Shown: one piece after another, positions 44,425 to 55,440 of the stretch | Position numbering within the stretch: position 1 is the stretch's first letter | How the letters are laid out: each line of letters opens with the position of its first letter | Assembly (NCBI GenBank): GCA_949317995.1 | Contig: OX439052.1 | Location: 38,379,932-38,443,931 of the forward strand | From: Acholoe squamosa | Taxonomy: Eukaryota; Annelida; Polychaeta; Phyllodocida; Polynoidae | Direction of reading: 5' to 3' | Length of the DNA stretch: 64,000 bases | Translations under genes and position numbers: made by a program | The notes under the pieces: generated by a model | What the model saw: only the letters and a program-made list of their open reading frames with translations | The model's database searches: none | What the model was told of the DNA's origin: nothing

Positions 44425-47368
44425 ATGGCTGAGGAATCCGTAGCTGCAGCCAAGCTATCCGGTGACCCGGATAAGCTGACTCCGTCCGCAGAAGCTTTTC
44501 CGGAAGCTTTGTCACCTGTTACACAGGAAGAGAGCGAGATGATTGACGTGGAGGAACCCACGGATCGCTCGTTCGAGGAGAAGCTGGCCTCATTCTCACT
44601 GAATGAGCCAGAGAAAATGCTGTCTCCACTCCCACCCGAGGGATCCGGAGGGGCTACGAGTGCTGAACCCGCAGCGACTGGGTCCGAGACCGCACAGGTC
44701 GACGGACCGAAGGACCAGTGGAAGCCAGCAGTGGCTGACCCGTTCCCTGCAGAGTATGATGGTCGCTACCTGTACGTCCACCAGGAACTACAGGCACAAG
44801 TGACCTATGCTGACGGTACACCAGTTAGGTTGGACCCGAAGGTGAGGATAGCTATCGAGGGCGTCATGGTCCCCGAACAGCTGGATAGGACGCCTCCCGA
44901 ATGGCTCCGAGACTGACCGTGGTTCCAACGGGGACTCATGGTGGACGCTGCTTTCCGCGAAGTAGTGTATGAAGCCAACAGAGCTTTCCCGCTCAGAGGA
45001 TATCCGAAGCCGGATAAGACCCTGTGGAACGTCAAGGCGACGAACATTGATTGGGTAGGCTGCGTCTCGGAACCCGAGGGGCAGACTTACCCACGTCCTT
45101 GTGCCACCCGGCCCCAGTACCGGACCACGAAGGAGTTTCGGGAAGCCGCTGCCAACTTTGAACAGTGGGATGACGGTTACTACATAACCGAGCAAGAGTT
45201 AGTGGATGTTCAAAACAATTCGCTAACAGGCATGAACCGGAGTGCAGCCCTTCGGACGGTTCTCGTCCGTCGAATGACTGCAGAACAGGAGGCCCAGGAA
45301 GAGGCTAAGAGGGCAGCGGAAGTACCCACACCTCCTATCCCCGACCTGAAGCTTGCCACCCGAAGCACAGCCGGTTCTGCATCCGCCACCGGCAGTACTA
45401 CCACCCCGGTAGAAGCCTCGACCTCCAGCGCATCCGGAACCCAGGAACCGGAGGAAGACTGGAAGGTCAGTAAGAACAGGAGGTCCGCTGCTCGGAAGCT
45501 CAAGCATCTACCGGATTCTGCTAGAGCCGAGCCGAAAGCTAGCACCTCAGCCACTGGTAGTACTGCCATGGAGGTTGAGTCGTCAGACGAGGAGTCGGTA
45601 CACGAGTCCTCGGTTGAGTATGATGAGAAGGCCACCCCATCTACTCAAACCGAGGCTGAACGATGGGCTAACGCCAAATCCGGATTCAAAACCCGGATTC
45701 CGACGTGTTTCTCCGACTGTGCCTACGGAGTAAAGAAGGACGGCTCCACCCTATATGCCTGCCCGGACTCAGTCAATAAAAATAATGAGTCAGATGATGA
45801 AGATTGGATGCGTCTTTCGGACGAGGACCCCAATCCGGGCAGCCTATCGAAAGATGTGGCTTATGCTAAACCACACCGAAGGGTATTACACTTATACCCA
45901 GAGGAGAAAGCTGCGTTGGGCTCTTGAGAAGTGGTACGGTGACGACCAGAAGTCCTGTCCCTTCTCTATCTGCCAGGATGCGAGTGATGTCTCGGTCCGG
46001 ACCTGGAGTACTCCAGCCCGGTTCCAAAGGCATCTGGTAGAGGCCCACTTCCACCATCACCCGGTTTACATTTGTGATCCGAGTTATGGTAAGAAGGGCA
46101 AGAAGTGCACTACGAAGGTTCAATATAGCCGACGTAGCGATCTGGCGAGGCACCAGAAGAAATGCCACGCAGAAGGTTTAGATGGGGCTCGGAAGTGTAT
46201 CATGGAGCTTCATCAGGAACTCATGAAGGAGTTCGACAGTCTGAGCGAGGACACTTGGTCTAAGATCCGACCAGGGGACCAAGTCCTCTGCGAGGTTCCG
46301 AAGACCAAGGATTCGAAACTCTGCGCAAAGATAGTCCTGACTCCTGGAAAGGGTAAGCTGGACATGCACGAGTCTCTCTGGCAGAAATGCGAGGAATCCG
46401 GCAAGGAGGGAAAGAGAGCTCGTGAAAGGAGCAGAAGGGATCAGAACCGTGGTGGTAACGGTAATGGTCAGACCACCACTGCTAAAGTCAGAGCAGATGA
46501 CCTCTCCAGGTCTCCTCTGGCTCGGCACCCTCATGAGCAGGTTCAGGGCACTCCTGTGTTCAAGAAACCCGAACCTGCCGGATACGCTGGCGCAGTATCA
46601 AAGCCTGGGAAAGTTAACCCCCGCAACTTCCCGTCCTTGACCCAGGGACCTGGACCTGAGAGCCAGACCTTGGTCGTTGGAAAGGGTGGTCGACTTGTTC
46701 CCAAGAAGACCTTAGCACCTGCTGCCACCGGATCCGCATCCGCTCCAGCCGCCACCCCAGTCAACTTCACCCCGGAGCAGTTAAATCTTTATCTGCAGAT
46801 GGGGCTGAAGCAGAACCAGCCTCCAACCTACTGTATGTCAACAGCAGGCGTGTCCGGAAGTCCAACACCCGGAAGTGGTCCTCAGGCCGCATCGACTCCC
46901 CCCAAGGCTGTCGCTGCACCAGTGAAACCAAAAGACGCCATTACCATTAAAACCGGTAATGCGGAAGTTTGGTTCGAGAAGTCTCGCCAGGGGGAAGCAG
47001 ATGTCCAGAAGGCCATCTACACCCACTGGGAGAAATGTGTCCGCGAGAAGGCGACAGAATTCCATCAGGGTCTTCTTAATGATACCCTGTTGTGCATGAA
47101 GGAGGTTGCGGATGCTGAAAAGCAGCGCCTCGAGACCCTCATTCGGGACGATGTAAAGTCCCAGGAGGAGGCTGCCGCAGCTGCCCAAGAAAAAGCAGCT
47201 ATGGACGTACACGTCTTGGAGAAACATGTCAAAGAAGAAATCACCCGGAATACCAACTTGAACACCAAGTTCATGAGGGTATTCGGAGTCGATCTCGATG
47301 AGTGGGACGGCACTCCCGAGTCGGCTCTAGCTCTTCTTAAGAAGAAGCATGCGAAGAAATCCGCCTAA
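44425..47368 (+). pseudogene. third ORF in the env position, zinc-finger and coiled-coil protein
   Basis: About 980 codons starting at ATG 44425 in good context. 44425-45927 is one frame with a single TGA at 44914-44916 (again CGA-to-TGA type, since the same frame continues with PWFQRGLMVDAAF). It shifts to the next frame within 45755-45927 and runs to 47368. Order: acidic N-terminus; conserved-looking globular part (YLYVHQELQAQVTYADGT, GYPKPDKTLWNVKATNIDWV, QWDDGYYITEQELVDVQNN); Ser/Thr/Gly/Pro linkers; Cys cluster TCFSDCAYG; two C2H2-like fingers at about 45956-46170 (CPFSIC ... RFQRHLVEAH; then CTTKVQYSRRSDLARHQKKCH); a basic linker (KRARERSRRDQNRGG); and an Ala/Glu-rich coiled coil (about 47090-47250) ending KKKHAKKSA. 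No signal peptide or membrane segment, so it is not an envelope. The product family is unknown to me. Confidence 0.7.
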
Positions 47369-49248
47369 GCATGCTACGGGTTATTTTCTAAAATTTTTTT
47401 TCTCTCCACTAAATAACCAGATATAGTCTTTGCGGAACCCTACAGGTCTGCGAATGTCTTTCATTAGTATATGAACACCTGTTCTTTGTGTTCCGGGTTC
47501 CTTTTATGACCAGCCTATTGTATGATTCAGGCCGTATGATTCTTATTGTACCCTGAATAGTCTATTCGGATTCAGAACTTCACTTATAAACAATCCGATA
47601 GTAGACTTGCTGCTGTCAGACGTATCCGCATGCCGGTTCCAGACTTCTGCTGCTATCTGTGCTAACCACTATACTAGGATGGACTTTACGATTTACCTCT
47701 ACATTTCACCTATACTCCCGAATGGACTTATACTACATGTTACTACTACTTCCGGACCAGCCTATATGGGACTTTTTACTTATGTCAACAATACTTAAAT
47801 GGATTAGGATTCTACACTGTTGACAAAACCGGATCTACATTTACTTCTACTCTACACCATTCGGATATACTTATGAACTATAGCACTTCCAGAGGATTGT
47901 GGGTAGCTGCCCCAAATTCATCTACCGTGTTCACTTTAATAACCAGGAATCATAGACTTTAGCACGTCCATCCCGTGGTTAGCTGACCACACTTACCTTC
48001 TAGTATCCGGAAAACTACAGCAGAAGACTCCAGCAGCACCTACCATTTTTTTATATTGTACATAATGTCACATGTCTATTTTTCTATAATGATATTTGTA
48101 TGTGCATATTGACATTGTAGTCATAACTTACTATATATTGTGATACGGGTATATATATATATCTATTAGTACGGATCTCAAATTACTGTTCATATTCATA
48201 ATATAAGATCCGTTAAACTACACCAGAACGTACATATTATTGTCCTGCGAAACATATGGTATCATAAATATATTAATCTGGTGTTATAGAGGTTATTTGG
48301 TACACGGTGATATCATATATATTATCATATTCATAACTACACCGTGATTTTTTTCTTTTTCAAGTGTAAAATACAAATGGTTCTACTCGTACTACTCACG
48401 GAATCCTTAACGGATTCATATGGTTATATGTTATGTTGATACATAAGCAAATGTCCATGACCAGGGAATAAATTTGCATCGTATTCACCGAGGTGAGGCT
48501 GTCCGTATTCAACGATGCCTTATAGGCAGAGTTGAATGCGGACAGGCCTCACCGAGGTGAATACGATGCAAATTTATTCCCTGGAATGGACATTTGCATT
48601 TATGTCATGGCCTAGGGGGTTATTTTGCCTTTAAATAAAGAAAAACAGCTCAGATCTGTTCAAAATCCAAGATGGCGGACACCCATTGAATACAGACCCA
48701 TTGTATTCAATGCCCCCCATTGAATACGGCGGTTCTAGTACTAATCTATAGTGACGGTCGTATCAGCCATGACATAAATGATTATATGTCATTAGATAGT
48801 GTAGTTACTTTTAAAGTCTTTTTCAAGACTATATAATCAAATGTGTTATTAATAACTATAAACGCATATGGATGTTATTATGGGATTTATTTAATATTAA
48901 CAGTTCAGTTACACATAACTGTTACTATCACATGTATACGAATTATGATACTTGTCCTATTACTTATACCGTAAACATGATATGTTATTCTAAAGGTATA
49001 ATAAGCTGATTAACAGTTTCGATACATACAACTGTTATTCATTCAAGTAATTCGTATCATATTACAACATCCAATTTATTATTATGTAACTATATACACT
49101 ATCAGAATATATGTATATGACATTCGAATCATATTTAACTTGGTGTTAATGTTATATCTATGGTTGTACCTCTATTACTAATGGTTTAGACAAATAGAAA
49201 TGTTATCCTAGTAATATTACTATAACTATAACACCCTCCTAAATGTCT
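47369..49248 (+). other. long AT-rich 3' non-coding region of the element
   Basis: About 1.9 kb without a meaningful frame. It contains a 163-bp hairpin (48441-48603) and an AAGATGGCGG motif (48669-48678), a short palindromic CATTGAATAC/GTATTCAATG cluster, and an outer inverted pair CATTTATGTCATGGCC (48597) / GCCATGACATAAATG (48766). Part of this may be a later MITE insertion at about 48441-48780. Confidence 0.6.
48441..48603. repeat. 163-bp hairpin in the 3' region of the retrotransposon
   Basis: Left arm 48441-48512 (AAATGTCC, CAGGGAATAAATTTGCATCG, TATTCACCGAGGTGAGGC) pairs with right arm 48530-48603 with few mismatches. The loop is about 17 nt. It is very unlike the neighbouring AT-rich sequence. 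Confidence 0.85.
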
Positions 49249-49258
49249 GGGGGAGTGG
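49249..49258 (+). other. polypurine tract
   Basis: GGGGGAGTGG directly abuts the 3' LTR, as expected for plus-strand priming. Confidence 0.7.
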
Positions 49259-49632
49259 TGTAGAGGTACGTATTGTTTAACCATAGAGTTGGGTACCGTC
49301 TGACGTGGCGGGTGAGTCGAGTCGTCGGACGTTCCTCAGGTTCCGGATAGGTGGCAGCACCGATCCGGGTCTGTGGGGACATCTGACAACGAACACCTGG
49401 GTCCTTATATAAAGCCCAGGGCTCAGCCGCTACGTCAGAGGCCCTTCTGGCCTCCGAAGAATGTAGACCACCATTAATCATTATTAGCTGCCCCTTCTAT
49501 ACTATCGGGTAGCTGTGAGTGTGCATTAGTAATAAATCTAACCGTTGGCATACACTTGAAACACCGTCTTACTCTTTCTTTCCGAATCGTAAGACCGGAA
49601 CCCCCAGGTCCGTAAGGCCACAACCCCTTACA
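49259..49632 (+). repeat. 3' LTR
   Basis: 374 bp, TATATAAA at 49406-49413 and AATAAA at 49531-49536; see the 5' LTR. Followed by CATC. Confidence 0.95.
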
Positions 49633-49984
49633 CATCTATCAAAATAGCATGCTGCATTGCTTAACAGGAAAATGATACTCACTTATGGCTAAAAGCCTTT
49701 TCCATAATAGTTAAGGACATCACTTTAAAAACCATCATAAAATTCATCATAGGGAAGTTTCAGTATAACATATCGACCCAACTAGGCACTGCTGTAAATC
49801 TGGAACAAATGCAGGGGTATTCAGGGCAGCTCAGGCAATAAACACTAAAAGTTTGAATCGATTCATTATTTTGTTTATCACCAGAAGGCCAGGGGGTTCA
49901 CAATTTATAAATACTGAGGTACTTAGATAGTCCACATCAGTACAAATGTATTACAAAATGTACCACAATAGCAAAAAAAAAATG
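49633..49984. other. flank of the retrotransposon
   Basis: Nothing recognised after the CATC duplication. Confidence 0.4.
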
Positions 49985-50251
49985 AACGTGAAAAATAACT
50001 GTTGAATCCACCAGGGATTGTCATAAAATTGAACAGTGAACCACCGTAATTACATTTCAGAAAACCTGTGGAGAAATTTTTAAGCCCCAGATGGCAGTAT
50101 GGAGGACAAGGAATCTCTGTGAAAACAAAATGGATCTCTGGCAACTTTGGGATGAGGATTGCTGCATTATTTCGATAATTTTCTTTACAGTGCTCTGGCA
50201 ACTTTCGAATGAGGATTGCAACACTATTTAGATGTTACTTTTTTTACAGTG
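49985..50251. mobile_element. CACTGTAAAAA-ended MITE, copy 5
   Basis: Left end (decayed) GTGAAAAATAACTGTTGAATCC, right end ACTTTTTTTACAGTG. The terminal block CTGGCAACTTTGGGATGAGGATTGC is present twice (about 50130 and 50200), a small internal duplication of the right end. Confidence 0.65.
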
Positions 50252-50274
50252 TGGGGTGGCATGCTTATTAAGCT

Positions 50275-50395
50275 ATTAATGTATTGATATCGTAGGACAA
50301 GGTGAGGTTTGCTGGAAATAATCGCCCGACCGGGCAGCGGGAGGGCGATTATTTCCAGCTAACCTCACCGAGTCCTACGATATTAATACATTAAT
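50275..50395. repeat. 121-bp hairpin with CpG-rich loop
   Basis: Left arm ATTAATGTATTGATATCGTAGGAC ... GCTGGAAATAATCGCCC pairs with GGGCGATTATTTCCAGC ... GTCCTACGATATTAATACATTAAT. The loop is CGACCGGGCAGCGGGA. It shares the word CCTCACCGAG with the hairpin at 48441. Confidence 0.85.
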
Positions 50396-50542
50396 GCGTT
50401 TATCGCACTTATTCATACATTATGTATTAATTTCTTACCTAATAACCCCAGAATTAATCCATGAGAAGACATTTTGTAAGTGCATGCGAACCGCTCGCTT
50501 TGCCAAGCCGTCGTGGCCATGTTGTCACTCTGCCCGACATAC

Positions 50543-50681
50543 CTCCACCTTTACACACATTTTTCGGGTATAATCCAAGCGTGTCAAGCCCTGTTATTCT
50601 AGCATCGCCAAATATACGATCTCTAGTTGGTGTTCGCCTACATTTTGTATCCATTTTCTTCAAAAATAAATAAGAATCCAT
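50543..50681 (-). CDS. candidate first exon, minus strand (hypothetical)
   Basis: From the ATG at 50681 (minus) a frame of 46 codons runs to a good splice donor, GGAG|GTATGT, at 50543 (phase 1). It begins MDSYLFLKKMDTKCRRTPTR and is rich in charged residues with no recognisable domain. A second ATG lies at 50654. The 5' side is the left arm of the palindromic CpG-rich module shared with the plus-strand candidate at 50869, so the two would share a bidirectional promoter. No downstream exon was located. The 5' sequence also occurs in the fold-back at 31353, so the start may belong to a mobile module. Confidence 0.35.
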
Positions 50682-50873
50682 TGATTTTCCATACCGATCC
50701 AACGCACACGGCCCGGTACACGGCCATTTCGTCTTGTTGACGAAGCAGATAGGTGCCCGGATGTAAAAACTAGGTCAGAGACGCATCGAACAAGGAACGG
50801 CCGAACGGGGCGGGTGCCGACTCGTATCGATGTGGAAAATCAATGGATTCTTATTTATTTCGAAGAAAATGGA
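50650..50873. promoter_or_regulatory. CpG-rich palindromic module, possible bidirectional promoter (fold-back copy 2)
   Basis: About 40-bp inverted arms (TCCATTTTCTTC, AATAAATAAGAATCCATTG and their complements) flank about 143 bp of CpG-rich sequence (CACGGCCCGG, GAACGGCCGAACGGGGCGGG). Each arm reads outward into an ATG. The copy at 31353-31539 has the same arms and a homologous but inverted core. No TATA box. Confidence 0.55.
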
Positions 50874-50979
50874 GGAATTTGGCATGGCATGTTCATCTAG
50901 GATATCTAAGGATGGTTCTCTGTTAATAACTCCACCAGGCTCCATTGAAATCTATGCTAACGAGGTCTGCAAACTTCAG
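50869..50979 (+). CDS. candidate first exon, plus strand (hypothetical)
   Basis: ATG at 50869 in a strong context (GAAGAAAATGGAG) opens 37 codons ending exactly at a consensus donor, CAG|GTATGT, at 50979 (phase 0). It begins MEEFGMACSSRISKDGSLL and continues ITPPGSIEIYANEVCKLQ. It lies immediately outside the palindromic CpG-rich module and is divergent from the minus-strand candidate at 50681. No domain is recognised and I could not place a second exon. A tRNA-like repeat lies about 50 bp into the putative intron. A chance combination is possible, but the ATG context, open frame and donor fit well. Confidence 0.42.
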
Positions 50980-51030
50980 GTATGTCGGAAAACTTTTTCA
51001 AATCCTTGATGTAGATTGCTTTGTATCACC

Positions 51031-51102
51031 GGTCGGCTTGGTATAGTGGACAGCGAGCTCGCCTCCTGCCCCAGCGGCCGGGGATCGATTCCCCGTTGAA
51101 CC
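51031..51102 (+). repeat. tRNA-derived SINE-like unit
   Basis: A-box-like TTGGTATAGTGGACAG and B-box GGGGATCGATTCCCC in a perfect five-base T-stem (CGGGG/CCCCG). The 5' and 3' ends do not form an acceptor stem, so it is a tRNA-derived repeat or pseudogene. Preceded by ATCACCG, as is the unit at 31118-31192. Confidence 0.55.
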
Positions 51103-51515
51103 TTAACGGTTTTAACAGGAAAACTATGGCGAGGGTGGCTTCATATCCTTCTCCAATTTATTAACTTGCTCAGGTTCTAACCAAGATCGTCTTAGAAAAA
51201 AAAATGGACTCTGAGAATGCGGTTATACCCCGATAACCGAACGGGGTTATGACCAAAAAGGCACTGTAGGGGCCTGAATCGTGAGATAATACCCATCATA
51301 TGCTGCTGACCTTGTCGCGCATAACTATGTGACATAGTCATAGGAGAATAGATGACATGGTATTGATTTTATCCCTCATTTAAAAAAAAGATTAAATCTT
51401 CACATTTGTCAAAGTTGGTATACCATGTGAGGTATGTTTGCCCTTCTTGTATGATAAAGTTATGTGGCCCTGGAGGGTGTTGTTCCTATAGTAAAAGGAA
51501 GAGCTGGCTAAAAAT
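51103..51515. other. non-coding stretch
   Basis: Only a short ATAACCCCG-type inverted pair (TACCCCGATAACCGAACGGGGTTA, about 51225-51250) stands out. Confidence 0.35.
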
Positions 51516-51801
51516 GCCCTTGTTTCCAGTCCTTTCTTTTCATGTACCTATAACTTTTGTTGCTCACAAGTGGTCATTCAAGTACAGTGCTGAAAAAAAA
51601 AAAAAAACGCCTTTGAGTAGGTACTTAGTTGGGAGAAGTCAGTCAGTATATATATACTTTAGAGTGTATGACATGAGTAGGTACCTGATAGTGCAGCTCT
51701 CTCTGTTCTAAACAAGGCAGGCGAATTCTTAGACTGATGTGGTGAGTGCAAGTACTTTGGTGAAGCAGTGCATGACTTGTTTAGAAAAGAGGGCACATAC
51801 T
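51516..51801. repeat. dispersed repeat, copy 2 (partner 6121-6411)
   Basis: See 6121-6411; the copies differ mainly by small indels and an A-run at about 51590-51606. Confidence 0.7.
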
Positions 51802-52726
51802 CAGAATGCCCTCAGAAATGTCTTAATGGAATAGATGACATGCTGGGCGAATAGCTGACATGCTAGGTGAATAGATGACACAATGGGAAAAATGGCTTTC
51901 TCTTTTCCACCTCTGAGGTTTAATTCTAGACTACCTATACCAAGAAGCTTCTATAGATAGGAGGTGAAACTCAGAGCTTAACTATGGACACAGTTTAACA
52001 GCCCCCCCTCTTCCCCCCTTAAAAGCAGGCTCCATTTTGTGTTCACCTATCACTCTATTACTACCTATCCCTTGAAACATCTAGAGTTTAATTAGGTTTT
52101 CCTTCAAATGGCTCAAAGGATTAAAGTTTACCCCTCACCTTCGTACCTAATTTTCTCTGTACATTCTTACCATTAGTCTACCTATCCTCAATCTGCCTAT
52201 CATTCACTTTACCTATCCCTCATGGTGACTATCCTCCAACTCTTCACATTTCTCATTTTTGACTGGCACATCTGGTGATATTACCTAGCACCAATGTACC
52301 TTTTGAATATTCTTACTTCACAAGGTACTCTCTATGCCTATCTCTTAAACTGTTTATTACACATACTACCTATCCTCCTTGCTACTCATCCTCTTCAATA
52401 CCTATCCCTCATGCTCACTTTATAGCTTTCCTGCTTTCCTACATTTCACAGCTTGTTCAGCTGGGATAGCTCACAACCAACCTTCATTTTGATCTCTTAG
52501 TCAACCTATCCCCTAAGGAACACATTTAACAGTCTACCTCAAGCATATATCTACCTATCACTCATGCTATATATCCTTGAGTTTATCCTTGGGTGATAGG
52601 TATACTAAAGGATAGGCAGCATGTGGGAGAGGCAGAGCCATACACAGATAGAGTACTTGTCAGGTTGAGATAGGCAGACATTGGGATATGTAGATTGAGG
52701 TTCTGACTTTGATTAGCATTGCCATC
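51802..52726. repeat. CCTATC-rich region with GAATAGATGACA repeats
   Basis: 51820-51890 repeats GACATGCT[G/A]GG[C/T]GAATAG, which recurs at 53390-53440 and 53600-53632 in the same context (TTTTCCACCTCTGAG). From 52040 to 52680 the word CTACCTATC and variants recur dozens of times, then its complement GATAGG. No coding sequence. Confidence 0.5.
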
Positions 52727-53090
52727 CAGCCAAAAATTAAAAAACGAGACTCTTGGATAGAATAAGCTTATCAGGGCCTAGATGTCCTTCACAAATTCAT
52801 TAAACTTCCATGGGTAGAACTTGAATCGCTGTTGATTCTATGCTGTGCTTCCTAACCCTTACTTCATATCCTTGAGTTAATCAACTCACCTGGGGAAAGT
52901 ACTACTAGGGATACTTTTGAGCAAATTAAAAAATGTCCATCATTGAGACATTGGCTTCAGGGTTATGTTGTTTACTGCATCCCGCATTTTTTTGATACTG
53001 TCCCACTGCAGCCTACAGGCCTGATCATTTACCTGCTTAGCCCTGCTCAAGTTCCGTAAACATAAACTACCACTTACTCTTGAGACACAA
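52727..53090. repeat. 364-bp duplicated segment, copy 1
   Basis: Nearly identical by eye to 55078-55440 from CAGCCAAAAATTAAAAAACG to CTTGAGACACAA, with a handful of substitutions and small indels, so a fairly recent duplication or a young interspersed repeat. No terminal inverted repeat seen. Confidence 0.85.
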
Positions 53091-53307
53091 ATTTTGAGAA
53101 TCAAGACCTCACATTTTAGATTCAGCAGAATTTTTAGGTATAGGTGGCCCCTTGTTTTCATTTGATATCACTCTGATAAAGATTCCTGACATCTCCATAA
53201 ACCCCCTTATCTTACATAGGACTGAACACAAAAGGTAGCCTACTTTTAAGGGGGGTGGAGGGGGCTTGCACAATAGTACTCTATGGGAACCTATACTATT
53301 CTTGACT

Positions 53308-53632
53308 AGTGAGCCACCCTAGGGTGGATTTCTATAGTCCTCCCATTATTTCTACTGCCAATAATACTATCAGAAATGTCTTAAGGGAAAGATGACATGC
53401 TAGGTGAAAAGACGGCATGCTGGGTGAATAGATGAGACAATGAGAAAAATGACTCTCCCTTTTCCACCTCTGAGATTCAATTCTAGGTTGCCTATTTATT
53501 TGATTTGGTCAGTAGTGAGCCACCCTAGGGTGCCTTTCTATACTCTTTACACTATTTTTACTGCAAATAATGCCATCAGAAATGTCTCAAGGGGAGAGAT
53601 GACATTCTGGGCGAATAGATGACAACCCCCTT
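53308..53632. repeat. approximately 203-bp tandem duplication
   Basis: GTGAGCCACCCTAGGGTG occurs at about 53308 and 53516, each followed by TTTCTATA, ATTTTTACTGC-like, AATGTCTNAAGGG and GATGACAT. Confidence 0.6.
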
Positions 53633-54024
53633 ACATTTAAGAAATAATTCCTTTGCAGCCCTTACCCTACCTCCCTAAGGTATGTCCATGTACCATATGA
53701 AGACCCTCCTACTTAAACAAAAAAAAAGCCTTTGTTATATTGTTATGCATCACTTTTGCGAGACGAGGTCAGCTGACTTTTATTGGCATACCATGAATAG
53801 CTGTCATCTGCTATGATAGGGACCTTTCTCATGAAGTATGACATTCATATTGACATTACATTCCTTCTGGATGGCATCCGTTGATGTCTGCTGACAGAAA
53901 AGAAATTTTAAGGAAACCAGCTCTTAATTGGGAAGACACTTCCACACATAACCATGAAAGTCAAGGTTATAAAACTCAAATGAAACTAAGGGTATTGCAC
54001 TTGCCTAAAGATTGTATTATTTTA
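53633..54024. other. non-coding stretch
   Basis: Nothing recognised. Confidence 0.35.
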
Positions 54025-54230
54025 CACTGTAAAAAAATGTCGTAAAAAAATGATGGAATCCTCATCCAAATGTTTCCAGAGATCTATCTTTGTTTTCACA
54101 GAGATTCGTTGTACCACTGTACTGCCGACTGGGGCTTCTTCTAAAAACTAAACTGGTTCGCTGCTATATGATCACTGTGGTTCACACTTCAAGGATCCCT
54201 GGTGGATTCAACAGTTACTTTTTTACAGTA
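54025..54230. mobile_element. CACTGTAAAAA-ended MITE, copy 6 (opposite orientation)
   Basis: CACTGTAAAAAAATG at the left, ACTTTTTTACAGTA at the right; interior GGAATCCTCATCCAAA, CACAGAGATTCGTTGTACC, GGGGCTTCT and GATCCCTGGTGGATTCAACAG. The best preserved copy together with 8636. Confidence 0.7.
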
Positions 54231-55077
54231 TATATGTTGTAAGTATATGTAGCAACCTATGGATTGTTGTCACTAATCTGTGCACTACGATGGGTCCACT
54301 GAATCCTATACTTTCCTTATACCTAGTGTCCGATCCTACTGACCACTCATACCTAGGGTCCCCAAATTCTAGGGATGGTATGAAATTGCAGAATCTTTTC
54401 CAGTAGTCAACTGGTACCATTACCAAGCATGGTCTACAGACTAGTCAACCCTCCTTGCCAGTACCAATCAGTGCAGTGCAGTGTAGTCTTTGATATATAT
54501 GCTGATAGATAATGTAAAACACAGTATCACAGGAAGCACTAAGGCAATATTTTGTGACCACTAAGGTGAAAAATTCTGTTCAGTAGCACCAATATCAAGA
54601 AAGGTGGAAATAACCAAAGTAGCAAAAATGATGATGCCTCTTCTGGGATATGCCATTGTCAGTTACCATCGAGCTGCTACAGTAGAGGTTGAACTCCATT
54701 GCAATGATATTGCGAGAAATGATTTACGTCATTCTGGAGGTGGTCTCTTTTCTACATTCTCCTTGATCATTAAAGCTTGTTGAGCAATTTTTTTTCTAAA
54801 TATCTAAGTCTAAAATAATAACCGTGTATCATACTGGTAACACTTATCTCATAGTTACTGCACATCTCTTCTGTACCGGAAGGTAATGCCTCACGTGCCA
54901 ATTATTCAGAATCAGGAAAAACTTGGGACTATCTTGATTCCCCTGTAGGTGGCACTATGGCCCAATCAATATCATGGAAAGGAGTCTAATAACATGTATA
55001 GTGCTGTGATGCCTGCACTACAAAAATGGTGCTTAGGTTTTAAATCATTAATAAGGAATTAAATCATACCTGCCCTT
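54231..55077. other. non-coding stretch
   Basis: Nothing recognised except a short fragment of the AAACATGTTTAG-type element near 55018 (CACTACAAAAATGGTGCTTAG). Confidence 0.35.
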
Positions 55078-55440
55078 CAGCCAAAAATTAAAAAACGAGA
55101 CTCTTGGATAGAATAAGCTTATCAGAGCCTAGATGTCCTTCACAAATTCATTAAACTTCCATGGGTAGAACTCTAATCGCTGTTGATTCTATGCTGTGCT
55201 TCCTAACCCTTACTTCATATCCTTGAGTTAATCAACTCACATGGGGAAAGTACTACCAGGGATACTTTTGATCAATTTTAAAAATATCCACCATTGAGAC
55301 TTTGGCTTCAGTGCCATGTTGTTTACTGCATCCCGCATTTTTCCATACTGTCCCATTGCAGCCTACAGGTCTGATCATTTACCTGCTTAGCCCTGCTCAA
55401 GTTCCGTAAACATAAACTACCACTTACTGTTGAGACACAA
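55078..55440. repeat. 364-bp duplicated segment, copy 2
   Basis: See 52727-53090. Confidence 0.85.

Larger units (their letters stand above)
37302..49632 (+). mobile_element. 12.3-kb Ty3/Gypsy LTR retrotransposon with accessory ORF
   Basis: Complete LTR-to-LTR element: two 374-bp LTRs beginning TGTAGAGG and ending CTTACA, a CATC duplication on both sides (37298-37301 and 49633-49636), primer-binding site, gag, pol with protease, RT, RNase H, integrase in Ty3/Gypsy order, a third ORF, and a purine tract before the 3' LTR. Eight LTR differences imply a fairly recent insertion. The copy is dead: RT core deleted, stops in gag, pol and the third ORF, and several frameshifts. It is longer than most Ty3/Gypsy elements because of the large Gag, the third ORF and a 1.9-kb non-coding 3' region. 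Confidence 0.95.

Noticed and set aside
45210-45635. Minus-strand frames of 94-141 codons
   Set aside because: Antisense to ORF3 of the retrotransposon, with no recognisable motif; the sense frame explains the codon pattern.
51031-51102. Functional tRNA gene
   Set aside because: The T-stem is perfect, but no acceptor stem forms and the anticodon stem is unclear.
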